Positions 10,282 to 21,695 of a stretch of 64,000 nt of DNA are shown here, piece by piece. Positions within the stretch are counted from its first letter, which is position 1. Each line of letters starts with the position of its first letter. The notes beneath the pieces were generated by a model. That model worked only from the letters and a program-made list of their open reading frames with translations. It ran no database searches and had not been told where the DNA came from. This stretch comes from Exophiala sp. HKRS030 (lineage: Eukaryota; Ascomycota; Eurotiomycetes; Chaetothyriales; Herpotrichiellaceae), in NCBI GenBank assembly GCA_023897205.1, contig JAHWDD010000001.1, positions 1,426,001-1,490,000 on the forward strand, read 5' to 3'. The position numbers were made by a program, and so were the translations under genes.

Positions 10282-13200
10282 ATGGCCTCATCAGAGCAAG
10301 GGTCGGGCTACTCGGTGACGCCAACCCAAGGCAGAGGATTCACTTTTCGCCATAATTCTAGGAAGAGCGATGATCTGTCGACATCGCGACGACCATCCTT
10401 TAAGGATGGTCGCTCGCTATCTGGTGGAAGCAGTCAATATGGACCGAAGGCATTTATGGCTACCATGACATCGACCAATCCTCCTGGATCGTTTAATGCC
10501 GATTTGAAGAGTGCGATGCAGTCGGGGAGGACTACACCACAAAGTGAATTGGCGTCTGTGCAATTTTCCCGACTTCCACCATACAAAGATGGAGATGTTC
10601 TCGCAACCTCGGAGAAACGCCAGGCTGCTGTGCGTGACAAGATAGCTAAAGAGATGAAGATCAAGCTGGGAACTGAGAATATGCTGGAAGCCCTTTTGAG
10701 CAAGAATAACAAACAGACAAAGGAGCAGCGACAGCGAGTTGAGATGGAATTAGGCACGTCAAACAGGAAACTCGCTGAATTAAAGCAAGAGCTCGACCAG
10801 GAGATCATGCGCGCTCAATCTCCCACAACGCCTCCCAGCAAGAGAATGTCCAGTTATTTCAGAGGCAGCCCCCTAAGAACTCCTCCTTCCTTAGCACAGA
10901 CTCAGGAGAATACCTTGACAGAGTCCGTCGATAGTGAGTCTCCAACGGTTGTACTCACGGAAACCCTTCAGCAATTAGAGGCAGACGGCATGCAACCGGA
11001 CTATTACATTGAACGGGCGAATACATTGGTCGAGCTCCTTAAGCGCAACCCTACATTGAAATACGATCTGGCTTGGTCAGTCTTCAGCTTGCGTGTGCAA
11101 TTAATGTTACTGAGCGAAAGTTCCGATGTTGTCGCAGCAGGTTACAGGCTTACACGACATGCCATTGCAGATCGCAAGTCGTTGCAGACCATCAGAGAAT
11201 TGCACACCGATGAGCTAGTGATTTTGTCCCTGGTGAAACGAGAGAAGGCTGTTTTAGAACGGGAACAAGCCGTCAAATTTGTGCGAGCTTTCCTAGATGT
11301 CAAAGACGGGGTCCTGGAGCTCTCACGGGCTGTGGTCCGAAGCTTGGTGGCTGTTGCCGAAACTCCAGACGACAGATTGAAGGATATCTGCCTCTTGACA
11401 CTGGCAGAGCTCTTGACCAAACACACTGAACTTGTCGTGTCCGCCAACGGCATTAGCACACTTACAGAAGCCTTGGCCGATGGCTCCTTTCCAGCGCCAG
11501 AAGGTCTCGTTGCCGGGTTTCTGCAGATCCTCGATCACCCTCTGCAACGACGGTTTCTGCACACTGGCCGAGAGTTCGAGGCAATGTTCGCTCCATTCAC
11601 CGACCCGTTGCTTTTGAGTGGCCACGAAGAAAGACTCAAGACATGCGCTCAGGCCATATCAGCCATGCTGAAGACATGGCCGGGATTTTTGCTACTATCC
11701 ATGAACGGCGCAGCGCCGCTTCGATCTCTTATCGACTCCCTTGTCTACCCAATCCCTCAGTCGCGGGACTTAGTCCTTGAGTTATTCTTTGACATATTAC
11801 GTATCAAGCCTCCGTCTTGGTCAAGTTCGTTCCTGGCTGGCCGGAGACTTACAACCTACGGGCGGGTCAACACAGCACCCATCGAGCAGCCTTCGCAGAG
11901 GCAGATCGCAGAGTTTAACGCAGAGGGCAAATTCGATTTGACGTATCACTTCTCAGCATTTGTTCTGGCCGCCCTTGTCAAAGCTGATCTCGTTCACGCC
12001 CTCGTCCAATTGATTCGGATCGAGGAAGATCTCATGCTCAAACGGAAGGCTGCTCTGCTTCTAACAGAAGTATTGAAGTTAGCCCACCACACTCTACCAG
12101 AATCCATCAGTGCGAATATACAAGTACTGGGTGATCTAGTCCCTTCACTGCAAGATTATGGCTCTGAGAATTGTGCCACGAACATGACCTTGATCTATCA
12201 GATTGAAAGCATCAATCGAACCTTGAACCGGACTACCGGTCCATTATACGGAAAAGGCGTTCGGGAAGACGAACTAGCTGTCGCACCCCAGGCCATTGAA
12301 AGATCAAGGTACACGGCCCTCATGGATTCCGATCAATTTCGACAAGCCATGACCGACAGCCAGATCACGAGTCATTCCCAGTATGTCAAGTGGAAATGGG
12401 ACCTAATACACAACCTCGTAGAAGGACCGTTGACCAATCCAAAGAGATTGGAAGACGCCATCAGATCACCCAAATTCCTCAAGCGGCTTGTTGGCTTCTA
12501 TCGCCCGTTCAAGTACAGATTCTCTATAATTCGAAACACAAGACCCAATCAGCGCTACGTCCGAACAGGATGTGCTCTCATGAAAACTCTCACGCAAACC
12601 AGTCTTGGATTAGAGTATCTGACCGAGAATAAGCTTCTACGGCAGATTGCGGAATGCCTGGCCCAGGTTTCTCCTCACAGTGGCATCACATCTGCGAGTC
12701 CGCTATTTGACCGCCAACACATGGCCGAGACGCTCAGTGGCGGATATTTCGCTCTCATTGGCGCGTTGAGCCAGTCCTCGGAAGGCCTACGAATGATGGA
12801 ACGATGGCACATCATGGACATATTCTATCACCTGGTCAAACTCAGAGATCGGGATGATCTGGTGAAAGCTCTCCTTGGTAACATGGACTATACCCTGGAT
12901 TCTCATTTACGAGTCATCCTGTCAAAAGCTCTCACGTCAGGAGTTAAAGACATACGAATCTTTGCCACCAGATTGCTTCGGCGGTATGCCGTGGGCAGGG
13001 TGCAGTATTCGTCTGGACTGCAAGATCGCTCTAGTTCACACTGGGCCCTTCGGCTCGTGCTTACACAATTATACGACCCTGACATCGGAGTCTGCGAAAT
13101 TGCCGTGAAAATACTGGAAGAAGCTTGTAACCAGCGGAGTCATCTTGAATATGTCGTCAAATGCAGGCCGTCGCTAGATCATCTGGGCGAGCTTGGTGCA

Positions 13201-14246
13201 CCGCTCTTACTACGATTTCTGTCAACTTCAGTGGGCTACCGGTACCTTAGCGGGCTGGACTATATCACTCAGGAAATGGATGACTGGTTCTTGGGACGAA
13301 ACGACGCCTACGTTGCGTTGGTAGAGGCATCTATCCTGCGGGCTTACCTGGAGGGAGCGCCGCACAAAACACACTTCTCGGTAGACCCTGCGCTCGACCC
13401 TAATGAACCCGGCGTCGCTCCGCCTCACTTCTACCGCGAACTTGCACGGACCCAGGAAGGTTGCAAGCTGTTACGACAATCGGGACATTTCTACGAATTT
13501 GCGTCGACCATCAGAGATTTTCGACTAGATGAAGAAGATCCAGAATGTCTAACCAAAGTCAAAGGATGTATGTGGGCAGTTGGGAACATTGGCTCCATGG
13601 ATCTCGGCGCACCATTCTTGGAAGAAGGCGACGTCGTGACAGCTATTGTTCGCATTGCAGAAGGTGCGCAGGTGTTGTCCATGCGAGGGACGGCGTGTTT
13701 TGTGCTGGGCTTAATCTCCCGGACCCTGCACGGATTCGAGATGCTTGCGGAAAGTGGCTGGGATACAACAGTTGACCATCGAGGACGTTCATTAGGCCTC
13801 TGCTTGCCTCGCAACCTCGAGGTCCTGTGTCTGGTAAGTGTCCCCAATTACCTCTGACTAGACCGTATATTAACATGCCATAGAAATCTGTTGGTTCTAA
13901 TGTTCCTCTGAACGTCTCAACGCCAGAAGAAGATGCCAAGTACAAGGCTGCTGTGACTGACGACGACACCATCCGCGCTAAGATTCTCAAGCACATCGTT
14001 GAGATGGGCAACTCAGTGATGTACAAGAAAGCGGCTGGCGACCTCCATACCCTAAGGGTGAAGCAACCCACTTATTTTGCCGAAACGGAAATGTTCAAGA
14101 GAACCCTTGTCATTCTTGAAAGTCACCATTATCGCCTTCAAGCAAGGCATTATATCTTGAATCTCTTCAACAAGGGACTGATGCGACGAATCATCCTCGA
14201 CGAAGAAATGGAGGAGAATGACACTACTGGTTCGGATACCGGATGA
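10282..14246 (+). CDS. Rictor/TSC11/Ste20-type TORC2 subunit
   Basis: Rictor (Avo3/Tsc11 in yeast, Ste20 in fission yeast) is the scaffold of TOR complex 2, which acts at the plasma membrane on AGC kinases and actin. Exons 10282-13833 and 13884-14246 join in phase 0 to 1304 residues, a typical length for Pezizomycotina. Residues about 1-100 are Ser/Thr/Pro-rich and disordered. Residues about 110-175 form a charged coiled coil (MEMELG... LKQELDQEIM region, HR1-like position). Then come long helical-repeat blocks, with Rictor-like segments such as KDICLLTLAELLTKH, RDLVLELFFDILRIKPPSW, KRKAALLLTEVLKLA, RSPKFLKRLVGFYRPFKYRF and KGCMWAVGNIGSMDLGAPFL. The ATG chosen is the first in frame. The downstream exon supplies the conserved helical C-terminus, so the stop at 13857 is intronic. 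Confidence 0.88.
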
Positions 14247-15717
14247 GAGGTCTCGACCGGCCCTTCTATGGGTCGTCTTTGATATTCTCGTGGCGCATAC
14301 AACGTCGCCTACCACGCGAGGCTCTGTGCTGAAGCCTTGTACAAGTATCACGAAGGGGATCAATTCTATCTGTGCATGGGCCCAAGATGTCGCGTGGCAG
14401 ACCGGCGAGGCGGAGTAAGAAGGTGGACAATTAGGTTTTGTTGTCTGCTTCGACAGGCGACGAGCATATGGGACGTGGACATGAAAACGACTGCAATTTT
14501 GCCTTCTAGGGCAAGCTTCTGGAAGGTCTTTGAGGGTACCATGGTGTTGTGGCGTTGCATCTGTGGTTCAACGCACGCCACTGGATTGACTGGGAGAGGA
14601 GAGTTTGTACCAGCTTGGAGCAGATGTCTGGCGCCAATGAGATCGAATACAGTACTCCTAACAGGGTCCAGGCGTCAAGTGTATGATCATTACGTGCCAA
14701 AGTAAGTGTCATACACTGGAGAAGAACAGTTAAACTCGCGAGCCTCGTGGCCTGTTCAAGCCTTGTTTTAGAAATGGAGCCGTCATCGTCTGGTCCATCC
14801 GCATCACGTGAGAGTATGTTATGTAGCGCACGTCTGTTCCCATGCCCGGAAGAAGTAGTGGCCATACCGAGAATCGTCCAAGAAATCAGCGATGGAGGGC
14901 CCTGGTGGCAACGCTAAGCGTCGCCTAGTTCACCTTCTTTACGGGGAGTGGTAAGCCTAACATCAGCGTGGTAGTGAGCCTAAGGAGAACTAAGGCAGAA
15001 TACCTAGAAAGTGCCCGATATGAGAGGCTTGGGGCCCTTTGTGATCCCTGCTGGCGGCTGCGTCCTCGTCCACTCGCCATCAGTTTTACGATCCGCCTGC
15101 TATTGTTCAGATCGCGATTTTCCTCGACATCGCACCCTCATCGGGCGACTCTTGTGGCAACCCACAGTGCCCTGCGACCACCATTCACCGGGGCAGCTGT
15201 CATCGAATGGGCGTTCGTCGTCCTACTCGTATCCGTTTGATCGTGGACCCGGTATCTCGGGGCCATCACAGTTTCTTTCCCTCTGCGATTCTCTTGCGAC
15301 ATGCCGGAACCTGTTCCTGACCAGATGTGCAGATCATCATCCATGGACTTTGCTATCCATCCGTGCGCATAACCACATCTGATTGCTCTGGCCCAGAGTG
15401 TACACGTCGTCGATATTGCAACTACAACGACCTTATTGCCTCGACTTTGCAGTTAACCCTCTTTTCGCTCTTTTATCTGTCTGTGCGCATTCATTCACAA
15501 GCATCCAGACCGGTCGTTGCAATTTTGCATGGGTTGCCTCCTACCTTTTGCCTCGGACATGTTATACCGCTCTGGTTAAAGGCGGCAGACTTCTCTTCGT
15601 GCCCGACGGTTCACCACCAATTTCCAGGATATCGACTGTACCGACCGCTATTCTCACGAACGTCTTCAGACCACGTCCCCTTACCCTCCGACCCAAAGCA
15701 ACTCCCTCGATATATAT
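14247..15717. other. 1.5-kb intergenic region, Rictor-like to RING/LON gene
   Basis: I find no gene that I can support. An open frame of about 119 codons on the minus strand (14506-14865) has no known domain and ordinary composition. The right half (15000-15717) is pyrimidine-rich and likely promoter plus a long 5' UTR of the next gene, with TATATATATG at the start codon. Confidence 0.45.
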
Positions 15718-17409
15718 ATGATTAAAGACCGGGATCAATGCCATCATTCGTCACATGGAGACGAAATAATTCCGAGCCTGAATGGTACTTCTAGAGACTC
15801 AAGAAGACAAGAACTGTCGAGTACACGAAAACGACAGAAACACATTCACTCCTCCCCGTCCGCGCAGATGAGCGGTGATGGAGATCCGTCCGAGACGAAG
15901 GCCCACGCTGCCTACGAGGCTTACGACGATGCCCGAGCTGTTGTGAGGCTGTTCCAATGCTCGCAATGTTCCTACCCGCTAAGGGATCCTATGACATTAC
16001 CTTGCGGCAATTCTCTCTGCAAGCCATGTCTCCCACCGCTGTACAAGAGAGAAAACATCACATATCCACTGATAGACGGGCGGTCGGAGGGGTTTCTGTG
16101 TCCATTCAAGGGCTGTGGATTGGAGCACTCAGTGGGAGACTGCGGAACAGACGTGACCTTGAACAAGATCATGCATGTCATTAAGGCTTATATTGCCCAA
16201 CACCAGACAGAGTCACCCAAGGTGTCGCTGTTGCTGGAAGAAAAATTGGACTGGCCTAGTGTGAGAGATAGTTCCATCGACGTCATGCCCAGGTCACGCG
16301 TACTTCAAGGGGGTCGTATCCTCGCAACATACGTTCTGGCAGACATGGGCGAGCTCCACTATCAGTCCGACGTCGCATACACGCCAGTCGGCACGAGTAT
16401 CGAAGAGAGCACCATCCGAGAATTGGATATCGCGACATTGTCAGCCCTGAAAGAGGTGGTGCAAGCTGAGCTGGAATGCCAGGTGTGTTATCAAGTCATG
16501 CTCGATCCCCTGACGACGACCTGTGGGCACACCTTTTGTCGAAAATGTTTCGCACGCGCAATGGACCACGCAAACTACTGTCCAATGTGTCGTCGGCGTC
16601 TGCCACTCCTGCCCAGTGTGGTGAGTGAACCGAGTAATAAGAGAGTCACTTTTTTGCTTCAGCATCTGCTGAATGATCTGTTGGAGGCGAGAAGAGCCGT
16701 TGCAGACCAAGAGGACTCTGTTGACGAGGAAGGACACTTGCCCTTGTTCCCTTGCACGCTGGCCTATCCGCAGATGCCGACTTTCCTGCATATCTTTGAA
16801 CCGCGGTATCGATTAATGATCAGAAGGGTTATGGATAATGGTTCCCGGAAGTTTGGCATGCTGATGTACCGACCCTACACCCCGCCCTCGGGAGCGCCAC
16901 AATACATGCCATATGGCACTGTCCTTTATGTTGAGCGCTTGGAGATGCTACCAGATGGCCGAAGTCTGATAGAGACTAGAGGACTCTACAAGTTCCGAGT
17001 CATCGAGGCCTCCTTGGTTGATGGCTATTTCGTTGGAAAAGTCCAGCGGATTGGTGACATTCCTGTGCACGAAGAAGAGATCATGGAGTCTCGAGAGACG
17101 AGCACAGCCGCACCCCCGGACGCCGATGAGCAAACGCAACTTCAGCATCTGTCAACACAACGTCTATTGGATATGTGTCTGGGTTTTGTGGAACAAGCCC
17201 GCTCTCAGTCTGCACAGTGGCTCCACCAACGGGTACTGGCAGCTTACGGTCAACCGCCATCCGATCCTGCAGTTTTCCCCTATTGGCTAGCGAGCGTGCT
17301 ACCTATAGCACAGACGGAGAAATACACTCTGTTGCCGGCGACGAGTGTGAGGGAGAGGTTAAAGATTACAGCCTCGTGGATACAACGTCTTGAACGCGCT
17401 AGGCAGTAA
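15718..17409 (+). CDS. Two-RING, LON substrate-binding domain protein (LONRF-like)
   Basis: The 563-residue form read without splicing has a degenerate RING at residues 81-133 (C81, C84, C96, C101, C104, C128, C133). A canonical C3HC4 RING lies at 254-291 (C254, C257, C269, H271, C274, C277, C288, C291). A LON N-terminal domain runs from about 344 to 560 (HLPLFPCTLAYPQMPTFLHI, then FEPRYRLMIRR). This architecture is that of LONRF-type E3 ubiquitin ligases, so ubiquitin transfer to LON-bound substrates is inferred from the family. The second in-frame ATG (residue 51, 15868) could also be the start. The stop codon sits inside a strong donor: CA|GTAAGT at 17406 can splice to 17497, giving a C-terminus ending at 17557 with about 20 different residues. 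I cannot tell which form dominates. Confidence 0.85.
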   Translation: MIKDRDQCHHSSHGDEIIPSLNGTSRDSRRQELSSTRKRQKHIHSSPSAQMSGDGDPSETKAHAAYEAYDDARAVVRLFQCSQCSYPLRDPMTLPCGNSLCKPCLPPLYKRENITYPLIDGRSEGFLCPFKGCGLEHSVGDCGTDVTLNKIMHVIKAYIAQHQTESPKVSLLLEEKLDWPSVRDSSIDVMPRSRVLQGGRILATYVLADMGELHYQSDVAYTPVGTSIEESTIRELDIATLSALKEVVQAELECQVCYQVMLDPLTTTCGHTFCRKCFARAMDHANYCPMCRRRLPLLPSVVSEPSNKRVTFLLQHLLNDLLEARRAVADQEDSVDEEGHLPLFPCTLAYPQMPTFLHIFEPRYRLMIRRVMDNGSRKFGMLMYRPYTPPSGAPQYMPYGTVLYVERLEMLPDGRSLIETRGLYKFRVIEASLVDGYFVGKVQRIGDIPVHEEEIMESRETSTAAPPDADEQTQLQHLSTQRLLDMCLGFVEQARSQSAQWLHQRVLAAYGQPPSDPAVFPYWLASVLPIAQTEKYTLLPATSVRERLKITASWIQRLERARQ

Positions 17410-18356
17410 GTCCACCTTTTTCTTTTCCCCGTCCCTATATCTTTGCCGAGTTACAAGGCCATGTCGCCTGACGTCGTGTACCCAAAGCGAGTTCAGCGCA
17501 GAACAACGGACAACAGCCGCCGGTTCTCGTGAGGACGAACCGGATCACGAGGGATGATGCCTGGCACACTACAAGCGGAGTCGCACCAAAGCCTCACGAT
17601 GAAATTAAGAAGAGTTTTGGGGAATCGTCGACGGCATGGCCGACCTTTGCTATGCAAGAACAAGTTCAAGAAAAACCACTAACTTTTTCTCAACCAAACA
17701 GGCAGCACCCTCCCTCATGTATTGTGTTATAGCATAGCAGTGGCCGGTCGACATTGGCCTTGTGGTCCTGGATGTTTTTACGCATGATCATGTCATGGTC
17801 GACTCTTGACGAACATTTTGGTTATTAGACCTCATATCATTAGCGAAGGGCAATGAGCAAGCGATCTCCGTTTCCTATGATCTTTTTCAGGCGTTTGTCA
17901 TTGTTGGGGAATGTTTGGTTGATGTCGCCTCAGACTCACAATATTCCTGTGACTATTTGTATATATACTCCCTACTAGTTGCGTATCTTATGCATATAAA
18001 TACCACTGGAGGTGGGAAGAATGAGAGTGATCAACTTTTGCACACCTAACTCGTCATATGACCTACCAACCTGATTGTCATGTTCTAGCAGTAGTTGGCA
18101 TGTTTCATGTCCTTAATACTCGTTGATTGTGACGAGGCTGAGCAAGGCTGCCATGACGTCAGTATATGGAATACGAACCTCGATTCTCCAATTAATATTG
18201 AAGGTCGATTGAATACAAAAACACTTGGCTCCGTATCAACCATTGCGGAAGACACGTTGTAGTACACCAAGTCGAGTCTCCAGCCGTACTTGTTCCTGAC
18301 CGATTTCCCGAGATTACAGTGTGATTGCCATCTCTCCCTTGCTACCCTCAGCTGCC
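17410..18356. other. Intergenic region with alternative 3' exon of the RING/LON gene
   Basis: The left end (17497-17557) may be an alternative last exon of the preceding gene. The remainder holds 3' UTR sequence and the promoter of the thioredoxin-like gene, with AT-rich TATATATAC-type stretches near 17960-18000. No other gene is supported. Confidence 0.45.
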
Positions 18357-19043
18357 ATGGGCGCCCACAAAAGCTCTGCGCAGCTCCTCCAATCTCTTGT
18401 TGAAGCTCTCTCGTCCACGACGACAGTCCATTCACGACGCAGCGTCGTCCAATGTCGTTCGGTCACGCTTCCAAGAAAGTACTGCCCTCCTGCTTCTGGC
18501 CATGACACGACCCACACCCTGAGACGCCGACCGTTCACCACCTCGGCTCCTCTCCGCCAACAAAATCGGGTGTTCAATCCCTTCCGCACCCCGTCGCAGT
18601 TTCACGACTCGCTCCGTCTCTGCTCGGCCAACAACACCCTCCTCCTCGCCCTCTTCACCACGTCCACCTGCACGCCGTGTCGGACCATCACGCCGCTGCT
18701 CACGAGTCTGGTCGAGACTCGACCGGTGGACCCTGCGGACCGATACTCCGCGTTGGCGTTTGCGGAAGTCGAGCTCGACAGTCCGGACATGAGCGAGGGG
18801 AGCATGATGGGTTTGGGCGTCGAGTGGGGCGTGACGAGCATGCCGACCCTCATTGGGTTTGGAGGGCGGAGGGCGGAAAGGGTCACGGATCGTTTGACGG
18901 ACACGAGAATGTTGGGTGACGGTAAGAGGATGGCGGCGTGGGTGGATGAACAGATGAGGAAAGGGGATCCATTTGGTACGAGTGGTGTTGGATCAGGAGG
19001 AGGTGCTGGTGGGGGATTGTCGGGAAGAATCTTTGGTGGATGA
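18357..19043 (+). CDS. Thioredoxin-fold protein with CTPC motif, probably mitochondrial
   Basis: A single-exon gene of 228 residues. The N-terminal 70 residues are rich in Arg, Ser and Thr and poor in acidic residues (RRSVVQCRSVTLPRKY, then TLRRRPFTTSAPLRQQNR), consistent with a mitochondrial presequence. The thioredoxin fold follows: LLLALFTTSTCTPCRTI places the redox pair at Cys105 and Cys108 in a C-T-P-C motif. VEWGVTSMPTLIGFGG carries the cis-proline motif of the family. The C-terminus is glycine-rich and disordered. A role as a thiol oxidoreductase is inferred from the fold and motif; the substrate is unknown. The ATG at 18357 is used because the longer open frame upstream lacks an ATG. 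Confidence 0.75.
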   Translation: MGAHKSSAQLLQSLVEALSSTTTVHSRRSVVQCRSVTLPRKYCPPASGHDTTHTLRRRPFTTSAPLRQQNRVFNPFRTPSQFHDSLRLCSANNTLLLALFTTSTCTPCRTITPLLTSLVETRPVDPADRYSALAFAEVELDSPDMSEGSMMGLGVEWGVTSMPTLIGFGGRRAERVTDRLTDTRMLGDGKRMAAWVDEQMRKGDPFGTSGVGSGGGAGGGLSGRIFGG

Positions 19044-19397
19044 AAAGCACTTGAGCCACACACGCACACACGCACACACTATTTTGCAGGCTTTCACCGA
19101 CCTCCTCGTCCCACATACGAAATTATACCCTCGACGAGTTATGGAACATGGTTAGTTAGGGTCTTATCTTTGAATAGGGAGCTGGACATGGCTCCCGAAA
19201 GATCTGGTTGGAGTCAGCGGGGACACAAACTATCCTGCCATACCTCATTTCGACTGAGCAAGGCAAAAGACACGAGGGGACTTTTTGAGAATTGAGGATT
19301 GCTTTGCGTACGGATGATACTACACTAGAAAGAGACTTGAATCCCGTGTGACTCGGTGACTTTTTATCCCTCCTCTATCAGGGATTTTTCCGACATG
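19044..19397. other. Convergent spacer, thioredoxin-like / cupin
   Basis: A 354-bp interval between converging stops. It has a short interrupted CA repeat at about 19058-19080 (CACACACGCACACACGCACAC type) and AT-rich 3' UTR-like sequence. No gene is seen. Confidence 0.5.
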
Positions 19398-19865
19398 TCA
19401 TTCCTCATCCAGCACGGTGAGACGGTCGTACCCCATCTTGACGACGTCGGTGTCGACGACAAAGACGGCAACAAACGTGGTGGGTTCCTCTCGGCTGTTG
19501 TTCTCCGCGACCGTGTGGTGGCAACCCGGCAGCTCCATGAAGCTCTGCCCTACACCGTACACCACAGGTGGGTTGCCGTTCATGCCGCTCAGGAATTGCC
19601 CGTCCTTCACCGTCGCCACGACGGTCGCGCCGCCGTGCCGGTGAGGGGGCGTGAACCCTCCGGGGGGCAGGTGAACTTCGAGTCCGACGATGGATTTCCC
19701 CGGTGCGTTTTCGAGTTTGTAATCATACAAGAGCTTGACAATTTCTCGAGGCCGATTACTAGTCACGACGAGGGGTGTAAGACGTCAGCGGTCATGCCTC
19801 CCCCTCCTCACATTATTTCCAGTTTGAAGTACTCACCTTGTTTGTTTCGACTGTGACGGGTCCAT
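19398..19865 (-). CDS. Small cupin-domain protein
   Basis: Exons 19865-19837 and 19758-19398 join in phase 2 to 129 residues: MDPSQSKQTSNRPREIVKLL, then the cupin barrel. The metal-binding cupin motif 1 is visible as PPGGFTPPHRHGGATVVATV, with the H-x-H pair and a downstream Gly in place of the usual Glu position. Motif 2 is seen in the segment GQSFMELPGCHHTVAENN, with His ligands. Single-domain cupins of this size bind a divalent metal and act as small dioxygenases, isomerases or sensors; no specific reaction can be assigned. It is divergent from the MDR enzyme gene across a 729-bp promoter region that contains a CGG-N4-CCG element. The proposed splice is needed because the second exon has no ATG of its own. 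Confidence 0.8.
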
Positions 19866-20594
19866 TTTTCCTCTGACCTTGTGTGTGTACGGAATGTCAA
19901 GTTTGCCGAGTTCACAAAAAAAAGGGTGGTTGGATGTGGATGGTCCTTTGGGGGATGAAATGAGTAAAGGCACTGAAAAACTCCAAGGACGAGGAGAAAT
20001 ATGCACACACACACACACACACACACCCACGGGGCACGGAAGAGGGTATTTATAATTGTGACTTCTGAGAACGAGTCGGAAGGCGGTGTCCCCCCATAAA
20101 GAACTACTCTCTACCCGACTCAGGCAATCACAACAACGCATTTCTGCAGCGGCAAGAATGGCAGAAATGAATGGTCCCTCCAAAATGTGAAATGCAACAT
20201 AGTTACCCGTTGGTCGGGACTCCGTGACCGGGGAAGCCGGGGTCTCGGGGCTGATGTCGGTGTCGGGTACTCGTGTCCCCCAAACGACTGTCCCGAATAG
20301 CCACAACGGGTGGGTGTTGTCTTGTGTGTGTGTCAGAGTGTGTGAGTACATGAGAGAGAGAGAGAGAGACATTGTGGTCACTGCGGACGGAATGAATTCA
20401 ATCCCATTTAAAAACTTGCGGAATTCTATCATGATACGGCCTCCTCTTCCAATCTCCATTTGAGAAAAAGTCTCACACATTATACACACAGAAACCATCG
20501 TCGTCGGGCTTTTTTGGCGGAACAACACAAAAGACTCGTTGAGTGAATAGCCACACGCCCAGACCCACAAAGTCAGCCCTCCCTGGACAACAAG
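19866..20594. promoter_or_regulatory. Divergent promoter cupin / MDR enzyme with CGG-N4-CCG
   Basis: This interval serves both flanking genes. It contains CGGGACTCCG at 20215-20224, an inverted CGG pair with 4-nt spacing of the kind bound by Zn2Cys6 dimers. TCGGGTAC at 20263-20270 also occurs twice in the promoter of the nearby Zn2Cys6 gene. There is a (CA)n run at 20004-20026 and a (GA)n run at 20352-20369. The binding-site role is an inference from the motif and from its repetition in neighbouring promoters. Confidence 0.5.
20004..20026. repeat. (CA)n microsatellite
   Basis: About eleven and a half CA units in the promoter region between the cupin and MDR genes, about 140 bp upstream of the cupin start codon. 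Confidence 0.95.
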
Positions 20595-21566
20595 ATGAGA
20601 GCCGTTCAGATACTGGGAAACACCTCGTCCCCCCGAATCACGACAAACAGTTCCATAGCCACTCCCGTCCCCAAGGGAGCCGAAATCCTGGTTCGAGTCC
20701 TTGCCGCTGGAGTCACCGGCGACGAGGTGACGTGGCCCGAAGTGTACGCATCGCCATCTCGAATCCCTGGAAACGAGGTGTCGGGGACCGTTCGAGGTCT
20801 GGGCCCCGAGTACACCGGCCGACTCGAGGTCGGTCAGGACGTCGCCGCCCTCCTCGCGGCCGACCGTGCCCAAGGTGGTCAAGCGGAATACACCATGTGC
20901 CTCGACGAGGAGGTTTCGCGCCTGGATCCGACCACCATCTCGCACGTCGAAGCCGCGGCGTTGCCCATCCCGATCCTCACGGCCTGGGAGGCACTCGTGG
21001 ACTACGGAAAACTTGCCGCCGGTATGACAATCCTCGTCACTGGAGCGTCCGGCGCCGTCGGAAAATTGGCGGTACAGTTGGCTCTGAAACTTTTTGATGG
21101 TGACGACATCAAGGTGATTGCTCTGGCTTCATCCAAGAATCATGACGCCCTCAAGCAACTCGGAGTACACGAGGTACACGACTACGACATCAACCCAAAC
21201 TGGGAAGACAATATTGACAATGTCGACTTGGTCTTTGACACGGTAGGAGGAGAAGTCTTGACAAAGACCTGGAAGACCCTCAAGAGTAATAATGGTGGAA
21301 CTATCGTCACAGTTGGCGATCCAGCCCCGGAGTGGGCTTTCAACAAGAAAATCAAACCCAAAGAGTCCATAGACCACCCAGGTGTGAACCATATACATTT
21401 TATCGTCAAGCCAGACTCACACAGACTGAGTCAGGCTCTGGAAATGGTTAGCCAGGGCACAATCAAACCGTTGGAAGTCGAGTCGTTCCCTTTTGAAGAG
21501 GCAGAACAGGCTTGGGAACGTGCGAGACAAAGAGGAAGGAACAAGAAGGTGGTGATTACGTTTTGA
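20595..21566 (+). CDS. MDR-superfamily NADPH oxidoreductase, quinone-oxidoreductase-like
   Basis: A single-exon gene of 323 residues. The GroES-like N-terminal domain is seen in ILVRVLAAGVTGDEVTWPEV and in SRIPGNEVSGTVRGLG, which corresponds to the P-G-x-E/D-x-x-G motif. The Rossmann domain has MTILVTGASGAVGKLAVQLA, an A/G-x-x-G-x-x-G/A nucleotide site typical of NADPH-dependent quinone oxidoreductases and enoyl reductases. The structural and catalytic zinc ligands of classical alcohol dehydrogenases are absent, so it is zinc-independent. Reduction of a quinone or an alpha,beta-unsaturated carbonyl is the likely reaction class; the substrate is unknown. It shares a promoter region with the cupin gene and is convergent with the Zn2Cys6 gene, with only 129 bp between stops. 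Confidence 0.88.
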   Translation: MRAVQILGNTSSPRITTNSSIATPVPKGAEILVRVLAAGVTGDEVTWPEVYASPSRIPGNEVSGTVRGLGPEYTGRLEVGQDVAALLAADRAQGGQAEYTMCLDEEVSRLDPTTISHVEAAALPIPILTAWEALVDYGKLAAGMTILVTGASGAVGKLAVQLALKLFDGDDIKVIALASSKNHDALKQLGVHEVHDYDINPNWEDNIDNVDLVFDTVGGEVLTKTWKTLKSNNGGTIVTVGDPAPEWAFNKKIKPKESIDHPGVNHIHFIVKPDSHRLSQALEMVSQGTIKPLEVESFPFEEAEQAWERARQRGRNKKVVITF

Positions 21567-21695
21567 AGGCTTTTTGGAAAAGAAAAAAAAAGACTCGGGC
21601 AAAAAGGACAAAGGTTTTTGCAATGAATGGGCAACGTCGTCACCCTAGTAAAAGAGCCTTTACAACCGCAAAACCGCCAACGGGGAAACTTACGT

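Noticed and set aside
14506..14865. Possible 119-residue minus-strand gene
   Set aside because: No domain, no splice support and weak start context; it sits in the likely 3' flank of the Rictor-like gene.
19833..20945. 370-codon minus-strand frame spanning the cupin/MDR promoter
   Set aside because: It covers microsatellites and the 5' end of the MDR gene in antisense and has no domain; only its last codons coincide with the first cupin exon.
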